From NCBI GenBank assembly GCA_016180705.1, contig JACPAU010000282.1:1-6473 (forward strand): a stretch of DNA of 6,473 nt. The letters are read 5' to 3'. This document shows, piece after piece, positions 1 to 6,104 of the stretch. Made by a program: the position numbers and the translations under genes. Source of the stretch: Candidatus Methylomirabilota bacterium (lineage in GTDB: Bacteria > Methylomirabilota > Methylomirabilia > Methylomirabilales > JACPAU01). Below the pieces are notes generated by a model. The model worked only from the letters and a program-made list of their open reading frames with translations, had not been told where the DNA came from and made no database searches. Each line of letters opens with the position of its first letter. Within the stretch, counting starts at the first letter, position 1.

Positions 1-1
1 T

Positions 2-72
2 TGTAGGGGCGACCCTTGAGGCCGCCCGCCTTGAAACACCGAGAGCGGGCGGGCACAAGGCCCGCCCCTACA
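2..72. repeat. Palindromic repeat, TGTAGGGGCG family, copy 1
   Basis: The outer arms 2-17 and 57-72 are inverted copies matching at 14 of 16 positions; the left arm begins TGTAGGGGCG and the right arm ends CGCCCCTACA. A second nested pair lies inside (GCCCGCC at 24-30, GGCGGGC at 48-54). The unit is about 71 bp with a roughly 17-base central loop. It belongs to the same family as the repeats at 2146-2166 and 2195-2260, which share the GTAGGGGCG/CGCCCC ends. No coding sequence or transposase is attached. It is probably a dispersed intergenic palindrome (REP or MITE-like) and ends 55 bases before the next start codon. Confidence 0.75.
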
Positions 73-127
73 GGAACCCTCCCAGGGCTCGTAGCGAGGT
101 TTCATATTTAGGAAGGCGGAGGGGCGG

Positions 128-2108
128 ATGAAGGCTTGGAAGAGTTCGCGGGCGGGCGCGCTCCTGGGCGCCTTCCTCCTCCTCGCGCCCGCCCTGGCCC
201 TCGCCCACGGCGCCGTCTCCCACGTCCCGGGCGACAGCGACTTCGGGGCCGTGGCCGGGCGCTACCAGTTCCTCATCGAGAACCGGGACGAGATCGTCCG
301 CTCGGAGGAGCCCCTCTACATCGTCCTCCGGGTGATCGACCTCGAGAAGGGCGCCCCCCTCGCCGGGGCGCGCATCCTGGCCGCCCCGCGCATCCCCCAG
401 GGCTTCCGCGACCTGCCCCCCCCGAACGGGGACAAGCCCGCTGCCAGCACCCACGACAGCCACCCCGGCGGCGACCACACCGCCGCGCCGCCGGGGAGCT
501 TCCTCAAGTGGGGGCCGGACGGCCGCCCCGACCTGAGCGGCTTCCAGGCGGCCCCCGAGGGAACGGAGGCGGGCCACTACCTCGTCGGCTTCCGGCCCGC
601 CCTCGCCGGCCCCCACCTCCTCCAGGTGGCCCTCCTCCTGCCGGGCAAGGGGGGGGAGGTGCTCCTCACCCAGCTCCCCTTCCAGGTGAGGAAGCCGGCC
701 GGGCCCAACCTGCGGCTCTGGCTCTCGCTCGGGGCGGCGCTCCTGAGCTTCGTCCTCGCGGGCTACGCGCTCCGGGTGCGCCACCTGCGCCCCGCGCCCG
801 CCGCCGGGCCCTTCGACCTCCTCAGCCTCCCCTGGCTCTCGCGCATGATGCGGAGCCCCTGGTGGCAGCCCGTCCTCCAGCTGCCCTTCCTCGCGGGCTT
901 CGCGCTCATCATCTGGCTCGGCTTCGTGGACACCCCCGAGTCCTCGCGCAACCTCTCGACCCTCCTGATGTGGACGCTCTGGTGGGCGGGGGTGATCTTC
1001 ACCTTCGTCCTGGCGGGCCGCTTCTGGTGCATCATGTGCCCCATCGGGGCCGCGGCCGAGTGGGCGAACCGCCTCACGGGCGCCGGGCGCCAGCTGCCCC
1101 GCCGGCTCCGCACGCTGTGGCCCGCGACGGCGCTCTTCTTCCTCCTGACCTGGGCGGACGGCTACTGGGGCATCGTCCGCAGCCCCTACGTCACGGCCTG
1201 GATCCTCACCGCCTTCTTCGCCGCCGCCCTCCTCGCGGGCGCGCTCTTCGCCCGCCGCACCTTCTGCCGCTACGCCTGCCCCATCGGGGGGGTCATCGGC
1301 CTCTACTCGATGATCGCCCCCATCGAGCTGCGCGCCAAGAGCCTCGCCGTCTGCCGGGCCGACCCGGACAAGCCCTGCTACGTGGGCAGCGAGCGGGGCC
1401 AGGGCTGCCCCATGTTCGAGTTCCCCCAGCGGATGGACTCGAACGCCTACTGCATCTACTGCGGGGAGTGCCTCAAGACCTGCGGCCGGGATAACCTCAC
1501 GCTGCGCTTCCGCGCCCTCGGCAAGGACCTCTGGGCCACCGCCACCCGCCGCCTGGACGAAGCCTTCCTCGCCGTGGCCATGGTGGCCGTCGCCGGGATG
1601 GCCGCCGGCCACATGGTGGGGCCCTGGCACAACTGGATGCGCGCCCTGGCGGAGTTCCTGCCCTGGGGCCGCCTGGGGATCACGACGCCCGCGGGGGCGG
1701 ACAGGGCCACCTACACCCTCGTCTTCTGGGCCTCGGCGATTCTCATCCCCCTCGCCGTCTACGCGGCGGGCTCGCTCGCCTGGCGCCTGGCGGGGCGGCC
1801 GGAGGCGGCCTCCCCCTACAGGCTCTTCGTGCGCTTCGGCTACGCCTTCGTCCCCCTGGGCCTCGCCATGCACCTGGCCCACAACCTACCCCACCTCTTC
1901 GTGGAGGGTCCTCCAGTTCCTCCAGACCCTCATCCTCCTCGCCGCCCTCCTCCTAAGCCTCTACGCGGCCTGCCGCCTCTCCCTCGCCCAGTGGGGGGCG
2001 GCCGCTTTCTCCCTCCGGGGGCCCTGGCCCTACATGGCCCTCATCCTCCTCATCACCCTGGCCAACCTCTATCTCCTGAACCTCCCCATGGGGGCGAGGC
2101 ACGGGTAG
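128..2108 (+). CDS. Membrane polyferredoxin (NapH/NosR-like) with secreted N-terminal domain; apparent frameshift near its C-terminus
   Basis: This is an integral membrane iron-sulfur protein, probably passing electrons between the membrane and a periplasmic partner. Residues 1-26 look like a signal peptide with an AxA-type site before H27. Residues about 45-188 form an extracytoplasmic beta-rich domain resembling YtkA-like domains, and a hydrophobic segment follows at about 197-216. The polyferredoxin core has C301-x2-C304-P and C380-x3-C384-P motifs following membrane helices, then C409, C417 and C427, and a classical 4Fe-4S motif C442-x2-C445-x2-C448-x3-C452. Several more helices follow, one His-rich (H582, H585, H589). 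The start is supported by a GGAGG-type ribosome site at about 117-124. In the initial frame the protein turns into a proline-rich tail after residue about 593, running to 2296. Shifting one base at about 1907 restores a hydrophobic helix (TLILLAALLLSLYAA) and a natural stop at 2106-2108, giving about 659 residues. The family assignment is solid; electron donor, acceptor and substrate are unknown. Confidence 0.85.
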
Positions 2109-2145
2109 GGGGCCCGCCATTCAGGCAAGCGGCGGGGTCTTTGCA

Positions 2146-2166
2146 GGGGCGTTCAATCAACGCCCC
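2146..2166. repeat. Short hairpin repeat related to the TGTAGGGGCG family
   Basis: GGGGCGTT (2146-2153) and AACGCCCC (2159-2166) form a perfect 8-bp stem with a 5-base loop. The preceding bases GCA make the left side read GCAGGGGCG, close to the TGTAGGGGCG start of the other copies. It sits 38 bases beyond the polyferredoxin stop, so it could help end that transcript. There is no T-run after it, so a standard intrinsic terminator is not supported. It looks like half of the double unit at 2195-2260. Confidence 0.6.
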
Positions 2167-2194
2167 AACGGGTTCATTCGGCCTCCTCATGGTC

Positions 2195-2260
2195 TGTAGG
2201 GGCGAATCTTGTATTCGCCCCGCTGGAGGACATGGGGCGAACACGAGGTTCGCCCCTGCG
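2195..2260. repeat. Double-hairpin palindromic repeat, TGTAGGGGCG family, copy 2
   Basis: Two 27-base arms (2195-2221 and 2234-2260) are inverted copies matching at 22 of 27 positions around a 12-base centre. Each arm is itself a hairpin with a perfect 9-bp stem and a 5-base loop: 2199-2207 with 2213-2221, and 2234-2242 with 2248-2256. The element can therefore fold as one long stem or as two short ones. Four of the five arm mismatches become U-G pairs in a plus-strand transcript. It lies in the gene-free stretch 2109-2339, where I see nothing else but a 10-bp palindrome, CAAACGTTTG, at 2286-2295. Confidence 0.75.
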
Positions 2261-2339
2261 GAGGGCAGGAACCTGGCGGGAGGGACAAACGTTTGATGTA
2301 CCAAATGCCCTTCAACCCTCCCCCTCTGAGAGGCCGCCC

Positions 2340-2573
2340 ATGCGCGCGCTTCCGGTCCTCCTGATCACCGCCTGTCTCCTCCCCTCACCTTTCGCCGGGG
2401 CCGCGCCCACCCCTTCGGCAAGCCCGGGGCAGGCCACCCCCGGCATGGTCCTCGTCCCCGCAGGCCCCTTCACCATGGGGCGGGACGGCGGCCCCGCCAG
2501 CGCAGGAGCCAACCGACGATGCAGGAGCAGACGGCCCCAGCCCGGATTCTCGTGGTGGATGACGAGCCCCTGA
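2340..2573 (+). pseudogene. Truncated N-terminus of a formylglycine-generating-enzyme-like (SUMF1/FGE-sulfatase) protein
   Basis: The first residues look like an export signal: a short basic start, then a hydrophobic run, with either a lipobox-like ITAC at residues 9-12 or an AxA-type site further on. After a Pro/Ser/Ala linker comes PGMVLVPAGPFTMGRDGGPA, the hallmark opening of the FGE-sulfatase domain (GMVLIPAGxFxMGS in many members). Full-length proteins of this family are about 250-350 residues and continue with a PxHxV block, the core domain and catalytic cysteines. Here the similarity stops at about 2500. The frame then runs through the start of the downstream cyclase gene in the wrong frame and ends at 2571-2573 after 77 residues. 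A GAGAGG-like ribosome site lies at about 2327-2333. It is read as a gene remnant left by deletion, recombination or a contig join. The family call is confident, the truncation is seen directly and the cause is unknown. Confidence 0.7.
2504..2508 (+). promoter_or_regulatory. Ribosome binding site of the diguanylate cyclase gene, at the FGE junction
   Basis: AGGAG lies 10 bases before the ATG at 2519 and supports that start. It sits inside or just past the point where similarity to FGE proteins ends. The 8-base string GCAGGAGC occurs at 2502-2509 and again at 2521-2528, the second copy within the first codons of the cyclase. Confidence 0.5.
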
Positions 2574-3967
2574 TCCGGGCCCAGCTCAGCGAGGCCCTGG
2601 TGAGGTCCGGGTTCCAGACCTCCCAGGTCGTGGACGGGGAGAGCGCACTGGAGGCGGTCAAGCGCCTCCGCCCCGACTGCGTCATCCTCGACGTCCTGAT
2701 GCCCCGCCTCGACGGATACATGGTCTGCCGGGCCCTGAAGGCGGACCCGGAGACCGCCCACATCCCGGTCCTCCTCCTCACCGCGCTGCACCGGAAGGAG
2801 GACCTGCTCCAGGGCCTCGGGGCGGGGGCCGAGGATTTCCTCCGGAAACCCTTCGACCTGCAGGAGCTGCTCGCCCGGGTCGAGGCGCAGCTCCGGGTCA
2901 AGCAGCGCCACGACGCGGTCGCGAAGGAGCGGAACGACCTGAAGGCGCTCCTGGAGGTCTCCCAGGCGGTCTCCTCGACCCTCCGCTCGCGGGACATCTT
3001 CCAGATCATCGTCCGGGAGACCGCCCGGATCATCCCCTCCACCCGCTGCTCGCTCGTCCTCATCGCGGACGATCCGCGATACGGGTTCGTCCTCGCCTCC
3101 CACGACGACGCCGCCGTGGACCGCCTGAAGATCCAGCTCGTCAAGTACCCGGAGGTCCAGGAGGCCATCCGGACGAAGGCCCCGGTCCTGATTGACGACG
3201 CGCACACCCACCCCCTCATGGATTCCGTGCGGGAGCAGGTGCGCGGGATTCCTCTGACCTCCATCTACGTCCTCCCGGTCATCCTCCGGAATCAGGTCAT
3301 CGGGACCCTGTTCCTCCGGACCGCCAAGGCGCTCCACCTGCACTCCCCCCGGGAACTGAAGCTCTGCCAGGTCATCTCGGACCTCGCCGCCACGGCCCTG
3401 CACAACGCCCACACCTACGAGAGCCTCGAAGTCAACGTCGCCCACCTGGAGCAGCTCACCCTTTTGGACGACCTGACCGGCCTTCCGAACCGGCGGTTCC
3501 TGCGCCGCCGCCTGGAGGAGGAGTTCACCCGCGCCCAGCGCCACCGCTCCCCGCTCGCCTGCGTGCTCTTCGACCTCGACGACTTCAAGCAGGTGAACGA
3601 CCGGTGGGGGCACGCCCGGGGGGACGAGGTACTCCAGCAGGTGGCCAAGCTGCTGCAGGGCAACGTGCGGGGATCGGACGTGGTCGCCCGCTTCGGCGGC
3701 GAGGAGTTCGTGGTCCTGCTGCCGATGACCGACGAGGCGGGTGCGCTCGCCGAGGCCCGGCGGATCTGCCACGTCCTGCGCACGCATCCGCTGCCCGGCG
3801 CCCCCCGGGGCATCAGCCTGAGCGCCAGCGCCGGCGTCGGCGTCTTCCCGGGCCCGGAGATCCGGACCGCCGAGGACCTCCTCTACCAGGCCGACCGGGC
3901 CCTGTACCGCGCCAAGGAGACCCACAAGGGGGATGCCACCCTGGCAGCCCCCGCCCCCCCCGCCTGA
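2519..3967 (+). CDS. Response-regulator diguanylate cyclase (REC-GAF-GGDEF)
   Basis: This cytoplasmic signalling protein of 482 residues is predicted to make cyclic di-GMP from two GTP when its receiver domain is phosphorylated. The receiver domain covers residues about 8-125, with acidic residues D14 and D15, phospho-acceptor D58 (ILDVLMP), T88 and K110 (RKPFD). A helical linker at about 125-145 leads to a GAF-like sensor domain at about 145-300. The GGDEF domain at about 310-468 opens with DDLTGLPNRR, has the metal site FDLDDFK (D352), substrate-side N360, and an intact active site GGEEF at 393-397. An RxxD inhibitory I-site (R384-D387) stands five residues before GGEEF, so product inhibition is likely. 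All key residues are present, so an active enzyme is expected. The partner histidine kinase is not in the window. The gene starts directly after a truncated FGE remnant, so its native promoter may lie elsewhere. The downstream HAD gene starts 49 bases after its stop on the same strand. Confidence 0.95.
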   Translation: MQEQTAPARILVVDDEPLIRAQLSEALVRSGFQTSQVVDGESALEAVKRLRPDCVILDVLMPRLDGYMVCRALKADPETAHIPVLLLTALHRKEDLLQGLGAGAEDFLRKPFDLQELLARVEAQLRVKQRHDAVAKERNDLKALLEVSQAVSSTLRSRDIFQIIVRETARIIPSTRCSLVLIADDPRYGFVLASHDDAAVDRLKIQLVKYPEVQEAIRTKAPVLIDDAHTHPLMDSVREQVRGIPLTSIYVLPVILRNQVIGTLFLRTAKALHLHSPRELKLCQVISDLAATALHNAHTYESLEVNVAHLEQLTLLDDLTGLPNRRFLRRRLEEEFTRAQRHRSPLACVLFDLDDFKQVNDRWGHARGDEVLQQVAKLLQGNVRGSDVVARFGGEEFVVLLPMTDEAGALAEARRICHVLRTHPLPGAPRGISLSASAGVGVFPGPEIRTAEDLLYQADRALYRAKETHKGDATLAAPAPPA

Positions 3968-3984
3968 GCCTCCCGCCCTTGATC

Positions 3985-4016
3985 GGCCCCGGGGCCTGGG
4001 ATACCCTACCGGGGCC
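3985..4016 (+). promoter_or_regulatory. Hairpin ending exactly at the HAD start codon
   Basis: GGCCCCGG (3985-3992) and CCGGGGCC (4009-4016) form a perfect 8-bp stem around 16 bases, with a small GGG-ATA-CCC helix inside. The only ribosome-site candidate for the gene at 4017, GGGG at 4011-4014, is within the right arm. The stem could therefore limit translation or simply separate the two genes. High GC makes chance stems common. Confidence 0.3.
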
Positions 4017-4668
4017 ATGCCGGCGCACATCCTCCTCTTCGATCTCGACGGCACCCTCATCCTCACGGGCGGCGCCGGGGTGCGGGCGCTCGACCGGGCC
4101 TTCCGGGACCTGTACGGCCTCGAGGACGCCGGGCGGGGCGTGGCTGGAGGGGAAACTGCACCGGGCCATCGAGGCGCGGGACGTGGAGCGCATCTGCGAC
4201 CGGTACCTGGGCTACCTCGAGGAGGAGGTCCGGCAGTCGCCGGCCTACCGGGTCCTGCCCGGGGTGGGCCGGCTCCTCCCCCTCCTCGCGGCGCGGGCGG
4301 ACTGCCTGGTCGGGCTCGGGACGGGGAACGTGGAGGCAGGGGCCCGGATCAAGCTGGCGCGGGCGGACCTGAACCGGTTCTTCCCCTTCGGCGGCTTCGG
4401 CTCCGACGCGGAGAACCGGGTGGAGGTCCTGCGCCAGGCCGTGGCCCGAGGAGAGGCGCGGCGGGGACCGGGCGGAGACGGTCCGGCCCGGGTCGTTGTG
4501 ATCGGGGACACGCACCTGGACGTACAGAGCGGGAGGGCGCTGGGGGCGCGGACGGTGGCGGTGGCTACGGGCGGGGAGAGCGCAGCCAGTCTACGGGAGG
4601 CCGCGCCCGACCTCCTCCTGCCCGACCTCGGCGACGCGCAGGGCTTCCTGGAGATGCTGGACGGCTGA
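4017..4668 (+). CDS. HAD-superfamily hydrolase (phosphoglycolate phosphatase-like), apparent frameshift
   Basis: This soluble phosphatase is of the haloacid dehalogenase fold, acting through an aspartyl-phosphate intermediate. The ATG at 4017 opens HILLFDLDGTL, with nucleophile D9 and acid/base D11. At about 4130-4140, in a G-rich run, the frame must move by one base. Thereafter WLEGKLHRAI continues the helical cap expected of this family, in the frame that ends at 4668. The joined protein is about 216 residues, a normal size. Motif II is GLGTGN (T102), motif III is the lysine of ARIKL (K112), and motif IV is GDTHLD (D164, D168). All catalytic motifs are kept, split over two frames, which favours a sequencing error or a very recent mutation over old decay. 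Phosphoglycolate or a related phosphoester is the family's usual substrate; this one cannot be assigned. No strong ribosome site is visible, and the gene may be cotranscribed with the cyclase upstream. Confidence 0.8.
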
Positions 4669-4676
4669 GCGCTAGT

Positions 4677-4798
4677 GCCGGGCCAACTGACTTCGCCTGA
4701 CTTCGTTCTCGGTCGTCGGCGGTCCTCAACGTACCAGGAGCGTACGCCTCCGGCCGCCTCCTCCCTCGGGCCTCGTCATGCTCGTCATTTGGCCCGGC
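4677..4798. repeat. 122-bp inverted-repeat (MITE-like) element
   Basis: The terminal arms GCCGGGCCAACTGAC (4677-4691) and its inverse (4784-4798) match at 14 of 15 positions. Just inside, each end has a short tandem: TGACTTCG twice on the left (4688-4695 and 4698-4705), and CTCGTCAT on the right (4781-4788, with a preceding CTCGTCAT at 4772-4779). The middle can also pair: GGCGG (4718-4722) with CCGCC (4754-4758), and CGTAC (4730-4734) with GTACG (4742-4746) around a 7-base loop. It contains no open frame of note. It starts nine bases after the HAD stop and ends 28 bases before the LysE-family start. I see no clear target-site duplication. A non-autonomous mobile repeat or a transcribed hairpin is likely. 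Confidence 0.65.
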
Positions 4799-4826
4799 CA
4801 CCGATGCGCCTCCCGGGAGGGGAGCG

Positions 4827-5459
4827 GTGAGGATCCTGGGAACGGCCTACGTGCTCGGCCTCTCGGTGGCGGCCGTCCTCGGAACGATCAACATCCTGGC
4901 CATCCGGACCGGCCTCGAGCGGGGCTTCCGCCTGGCCTTCCTGGTCGGGCTGGGGGCCACGGTGGCGGACGGCCTCTACACGCTGCTGGCGGCCCTCGGG
5001 GCCTCAGCCGTCGTGGGCCGGGCCGGCGTCCGGACCCTCCTCTGGTCCCTCGGCGCCGGGATGCTCGCCTACCTGGGAGGCGCGGGCCTGCTCCGGAGCC
5101 TGCGGCGGCCGGTCCTGCTCGAGGGGCGGGCCACCGGGGCGACCGCCTGGGGCTGCTTCCTGGGCGCCCTCGGCGCCACGTTAGGCAACCCGATGACGGT
5201 GGTGTCCTGGGCCGCGGTCTTCGGCGGCCTCTACGCCGGGATGCTCGAGCAGGTGACGACGGGCCTCACCCTCCGCCTGGTGACGGGCGTGACGCTCGGC
5301 ACCCTCACCTGGTTCACGGCCCTGGCGGCCGCCCTGCAGGCCGGCGGGCGGTTCGTGACGCCGGCGGCCTTGCGCACTGTCTCGGTCACTTCCAGCGGGA
5401 TCCTGCTCGGCTTCGCCGCGTACTTCGGCTGGCAGGCCGTCCGCGGGCTGACCGGCTAG
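4827..5459 (+). CDS. LysE/RhtB-family transporter (amino-acid or metabolite exporter)
   Basis: This inner-membrane protein of 210 residues has the normal length and pattern of LysE-type exporters, which move amino acids or related small molecules out of the cell by secondary transport. About six hydrophobic segments are seen, near residues 6-26, 36-58, 70-90, 106-134, 147-170 and 186-205. The loop G33-F-R-x-A-F-L-V-G-L-G with a conserved aspartate (D48) matches the usual first conserved region. NPMTVVSWAAVFGGL at 121-135 is the family's NP motif. The usual PGP near the N-terminus is replaced by GTIN, which occurs in some branches. The GTG start is chosen because GGGAGGGGAG (4815-4824) lies just upstream and the protein then begins at the first membrane helix. 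Substrate is unknown. It faces the CBS gene tail to tail across a structured element. Confidence 0.88.
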   Translation: MRILGTAYVLGLSVAAVLGTINILAIRTGLERGFRLAFLVGLGATVADGLYTLLAALGASAVVGRAGVRTLLWSLGAGMLAYLGGAGLLRSLRRPVLLEGRATGATAWGCFLGALGATLGNPMTVVSWAAVFGGLYAGMLEQVTTGLTLRLVTGVTLGTLTWFTALAAALQAGGRFVTPAALRTVSVTSSGILLGFAAYFGWQAVRGLTG

Positions 5460-5474
5460 GCCCTCCCGCCTGCA

Positions 5475-5677
5475 CTAATATAAACGACATCCATTGTGTG
5501 ACCGAGCGGCCGGGTGGCGCCGGATGCCGCCCAAGGCCCCCGTAGCGGAGGGGGGTCCCATCGGCGCTTAGCCGATGGGGGGAACCACGGGAGGGTTCCC
5601 CAGGGGGGGCCGGGGGCCGGGGCGGCGCCGGCGCCAGGACCCGGACGGTGTCACTTTCGTGCTGTCGTTTGTATTAG
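5475..5677. repeat. 203-bp long-palindrome element with two-hairpin tip (MITE-like or structured RNA)
   Basis: The terminal arms CTAATATAAACGACA (5475-5489) and its inverse (5663-5677) differ at one position. Inside, successive blocks pair in register: 5498-5502 with 5650-5654, 5510-5515 with 5639-5644, 5516-5523 with 5628-5635, 5526-5532 with 5620-5626, and 5535-5541 with 5612-5618. The central part holds a perfect 9-bp hairpin with a GCTTA loop (5557-5579) and an 8-bp hairpin, GGGGAACC/GGTTCCCC (5579-5601), which share one boundary base. The ends are AT-rich and the body is extremely GC-rich, unlike the neighbouring genes. It fills almost all of the space between two convergent genes, and the CBS stop codon lies within its right arm. 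There is no transposase. It could be a non-autonomous transposon, a structured non-coding RNA or a two-way terminator; the sequence alone does not decide. Confidence 0.7.
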
Positions 5678-6075
5678 AAGGTCGGCCCCCAGCCCCGCTC
5701 CTCCACCGCCGAGAAGATGTCCGTGTCGCTCACGATCCCCACGATCTCGTTGCCCTGGGCCACGAGTACCCGCCGGATGCCCTTCTCCAGCATCAGGGCG
5801 GAGCACTCCCGGAGGGAAGTGGTCAGAGGGACGGTGATGACGGGGCTGGACATCAGGTCGGCGACGCGGAGCTTTTCCGGGTCCTTGCCGGGGGCAACGA
5901 CCTTGGACAGCACGTCCCGCTTCGTCATGATGCCGTAGGGGCCGCCCGGGGCCTGGGGCTCCACCAGGACGCTGGAGATCCCGCGCTCGTGCATCCGGTG
6001 GATCGCCTCCGCCACCGTGGCGGTGCCGGCGATGCGCACCACCGGCTTCCGCATGATGCTCCCGACCGTGAACAT
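5674..6075 (-). CDS. Tandem CBS-domain protein
   Basis: This small cytoplasmic protein of 133 residues consists of a CBS pair, a module that binds adenosine-type nucleotides (AMP, ATP, SAM or similar) and acts as an energy or ligand sensor. CBS1 covers about residues 4-60 (VGSIMRKPVVRI ... GIMTKRDVLSKV) and CBS2 about 71-127 (VADLMSSPVITV ... GIVSDTDIFSAV). The GIxTKRD and GIVSDTD segments, with a Thr or Ser and an Asp at the usual ligand positions, suggest binding is intact. The ATG at 6075 has a GGGGGA-type ribosome site about 6-10 bases upstream. It follows the helical-protein gene by 29 bases on the same strand, so the two are probably one operon. The TAA stop (5674-5676) lies in the terminal arm of the repeat element 5475-5677, so the last few residues may have been altered by insertion. 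The partner or target is unknown. Confidence 0.9.
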   Translation of the reverse strand: MFTVGSIMRKPVVRIAGTATVAEAIHRMHERGISSVLVEPQAPGGPYGIMTKRDVLSKVVAPGKDPEKLRVADLMSSPVITVPLTTSLRECSALMLEKGIRRVLVAQGNEIVGIVSDTDIFSAVEERGWGPTF

Positions 6076-6087
6076 CCCGGTCCCCCG

Positions 6088-6103
6088 GGGCCCGCGCGGG
6101 CCC
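6088..6103. other. Perfect 16-bp palindrome between the two minus-strand genes
   Basis: GGGCCCGCGCGGGCCC is a perfect palindrome in the 29-base gap between the helical-protein stop and the CBS start, just upstream of the CBS ribosome site. It could be a small processing or attenuating hairpin or a protein site. In DNA of this GC content, chance is also possible. Confidence 0.35.
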
Positions 6104-6104
6104 G

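Noticed and set aside
103..110. CATATTTA as a possible -10 promoter box before the polyferredoxin gene
   Set aside because: It is the only AT-rich patch there, but no -35 box is found at suitable spacing, so it is too weak to list.
136..1494. Second plus-strand frame (452 codons) within the polyferredoxin gene
   Set aside because: It is an Arg/Pro-rich shadow frame with no domain content.
68..1882. Long minus-strand open frame (604 codons) opposite the polyferredoxin gene
   Set aside because: Its composition is Gly/Glu/Arg/Ala/Pro-rich with no domain, typical of the antisense of a GC-rich gene; the plus strand has clear motifs.
1909..1925. Programmed frameshift or repeat slippage as the cause of the frame change in the polyferredoxin
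   Set aside because: The tandem TCCTCCAG copies are spaced by 9 bases, which keeps frame, and no known slippery heptamer with a downstream structure is evident.
2146..2260. Intrinsic terminators after the polyferredoxin gene
   Set aside because: The hairpins are strong but no T-run follows any of them; they fit better as members of a repeat family.
2312..4066. Long minus-strand open frame (584 codons) opposite the diguanylate cyclase
   Set aside because: It is antisense to an intact REC-GAF-GGDEF gene and shows no recognisable domain.
4670..4810. Target-site duplication around the 122-bp element
   Set aside because: The bases flanking the two arms (TAGT on the left, CACC on the right) do not repeat.
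5557..5601. Riboswitch for the adjacent genes
   Set aside because: The structure is downstream of both convergent genes rather than in a leader, and I recognise no known aptamer core.
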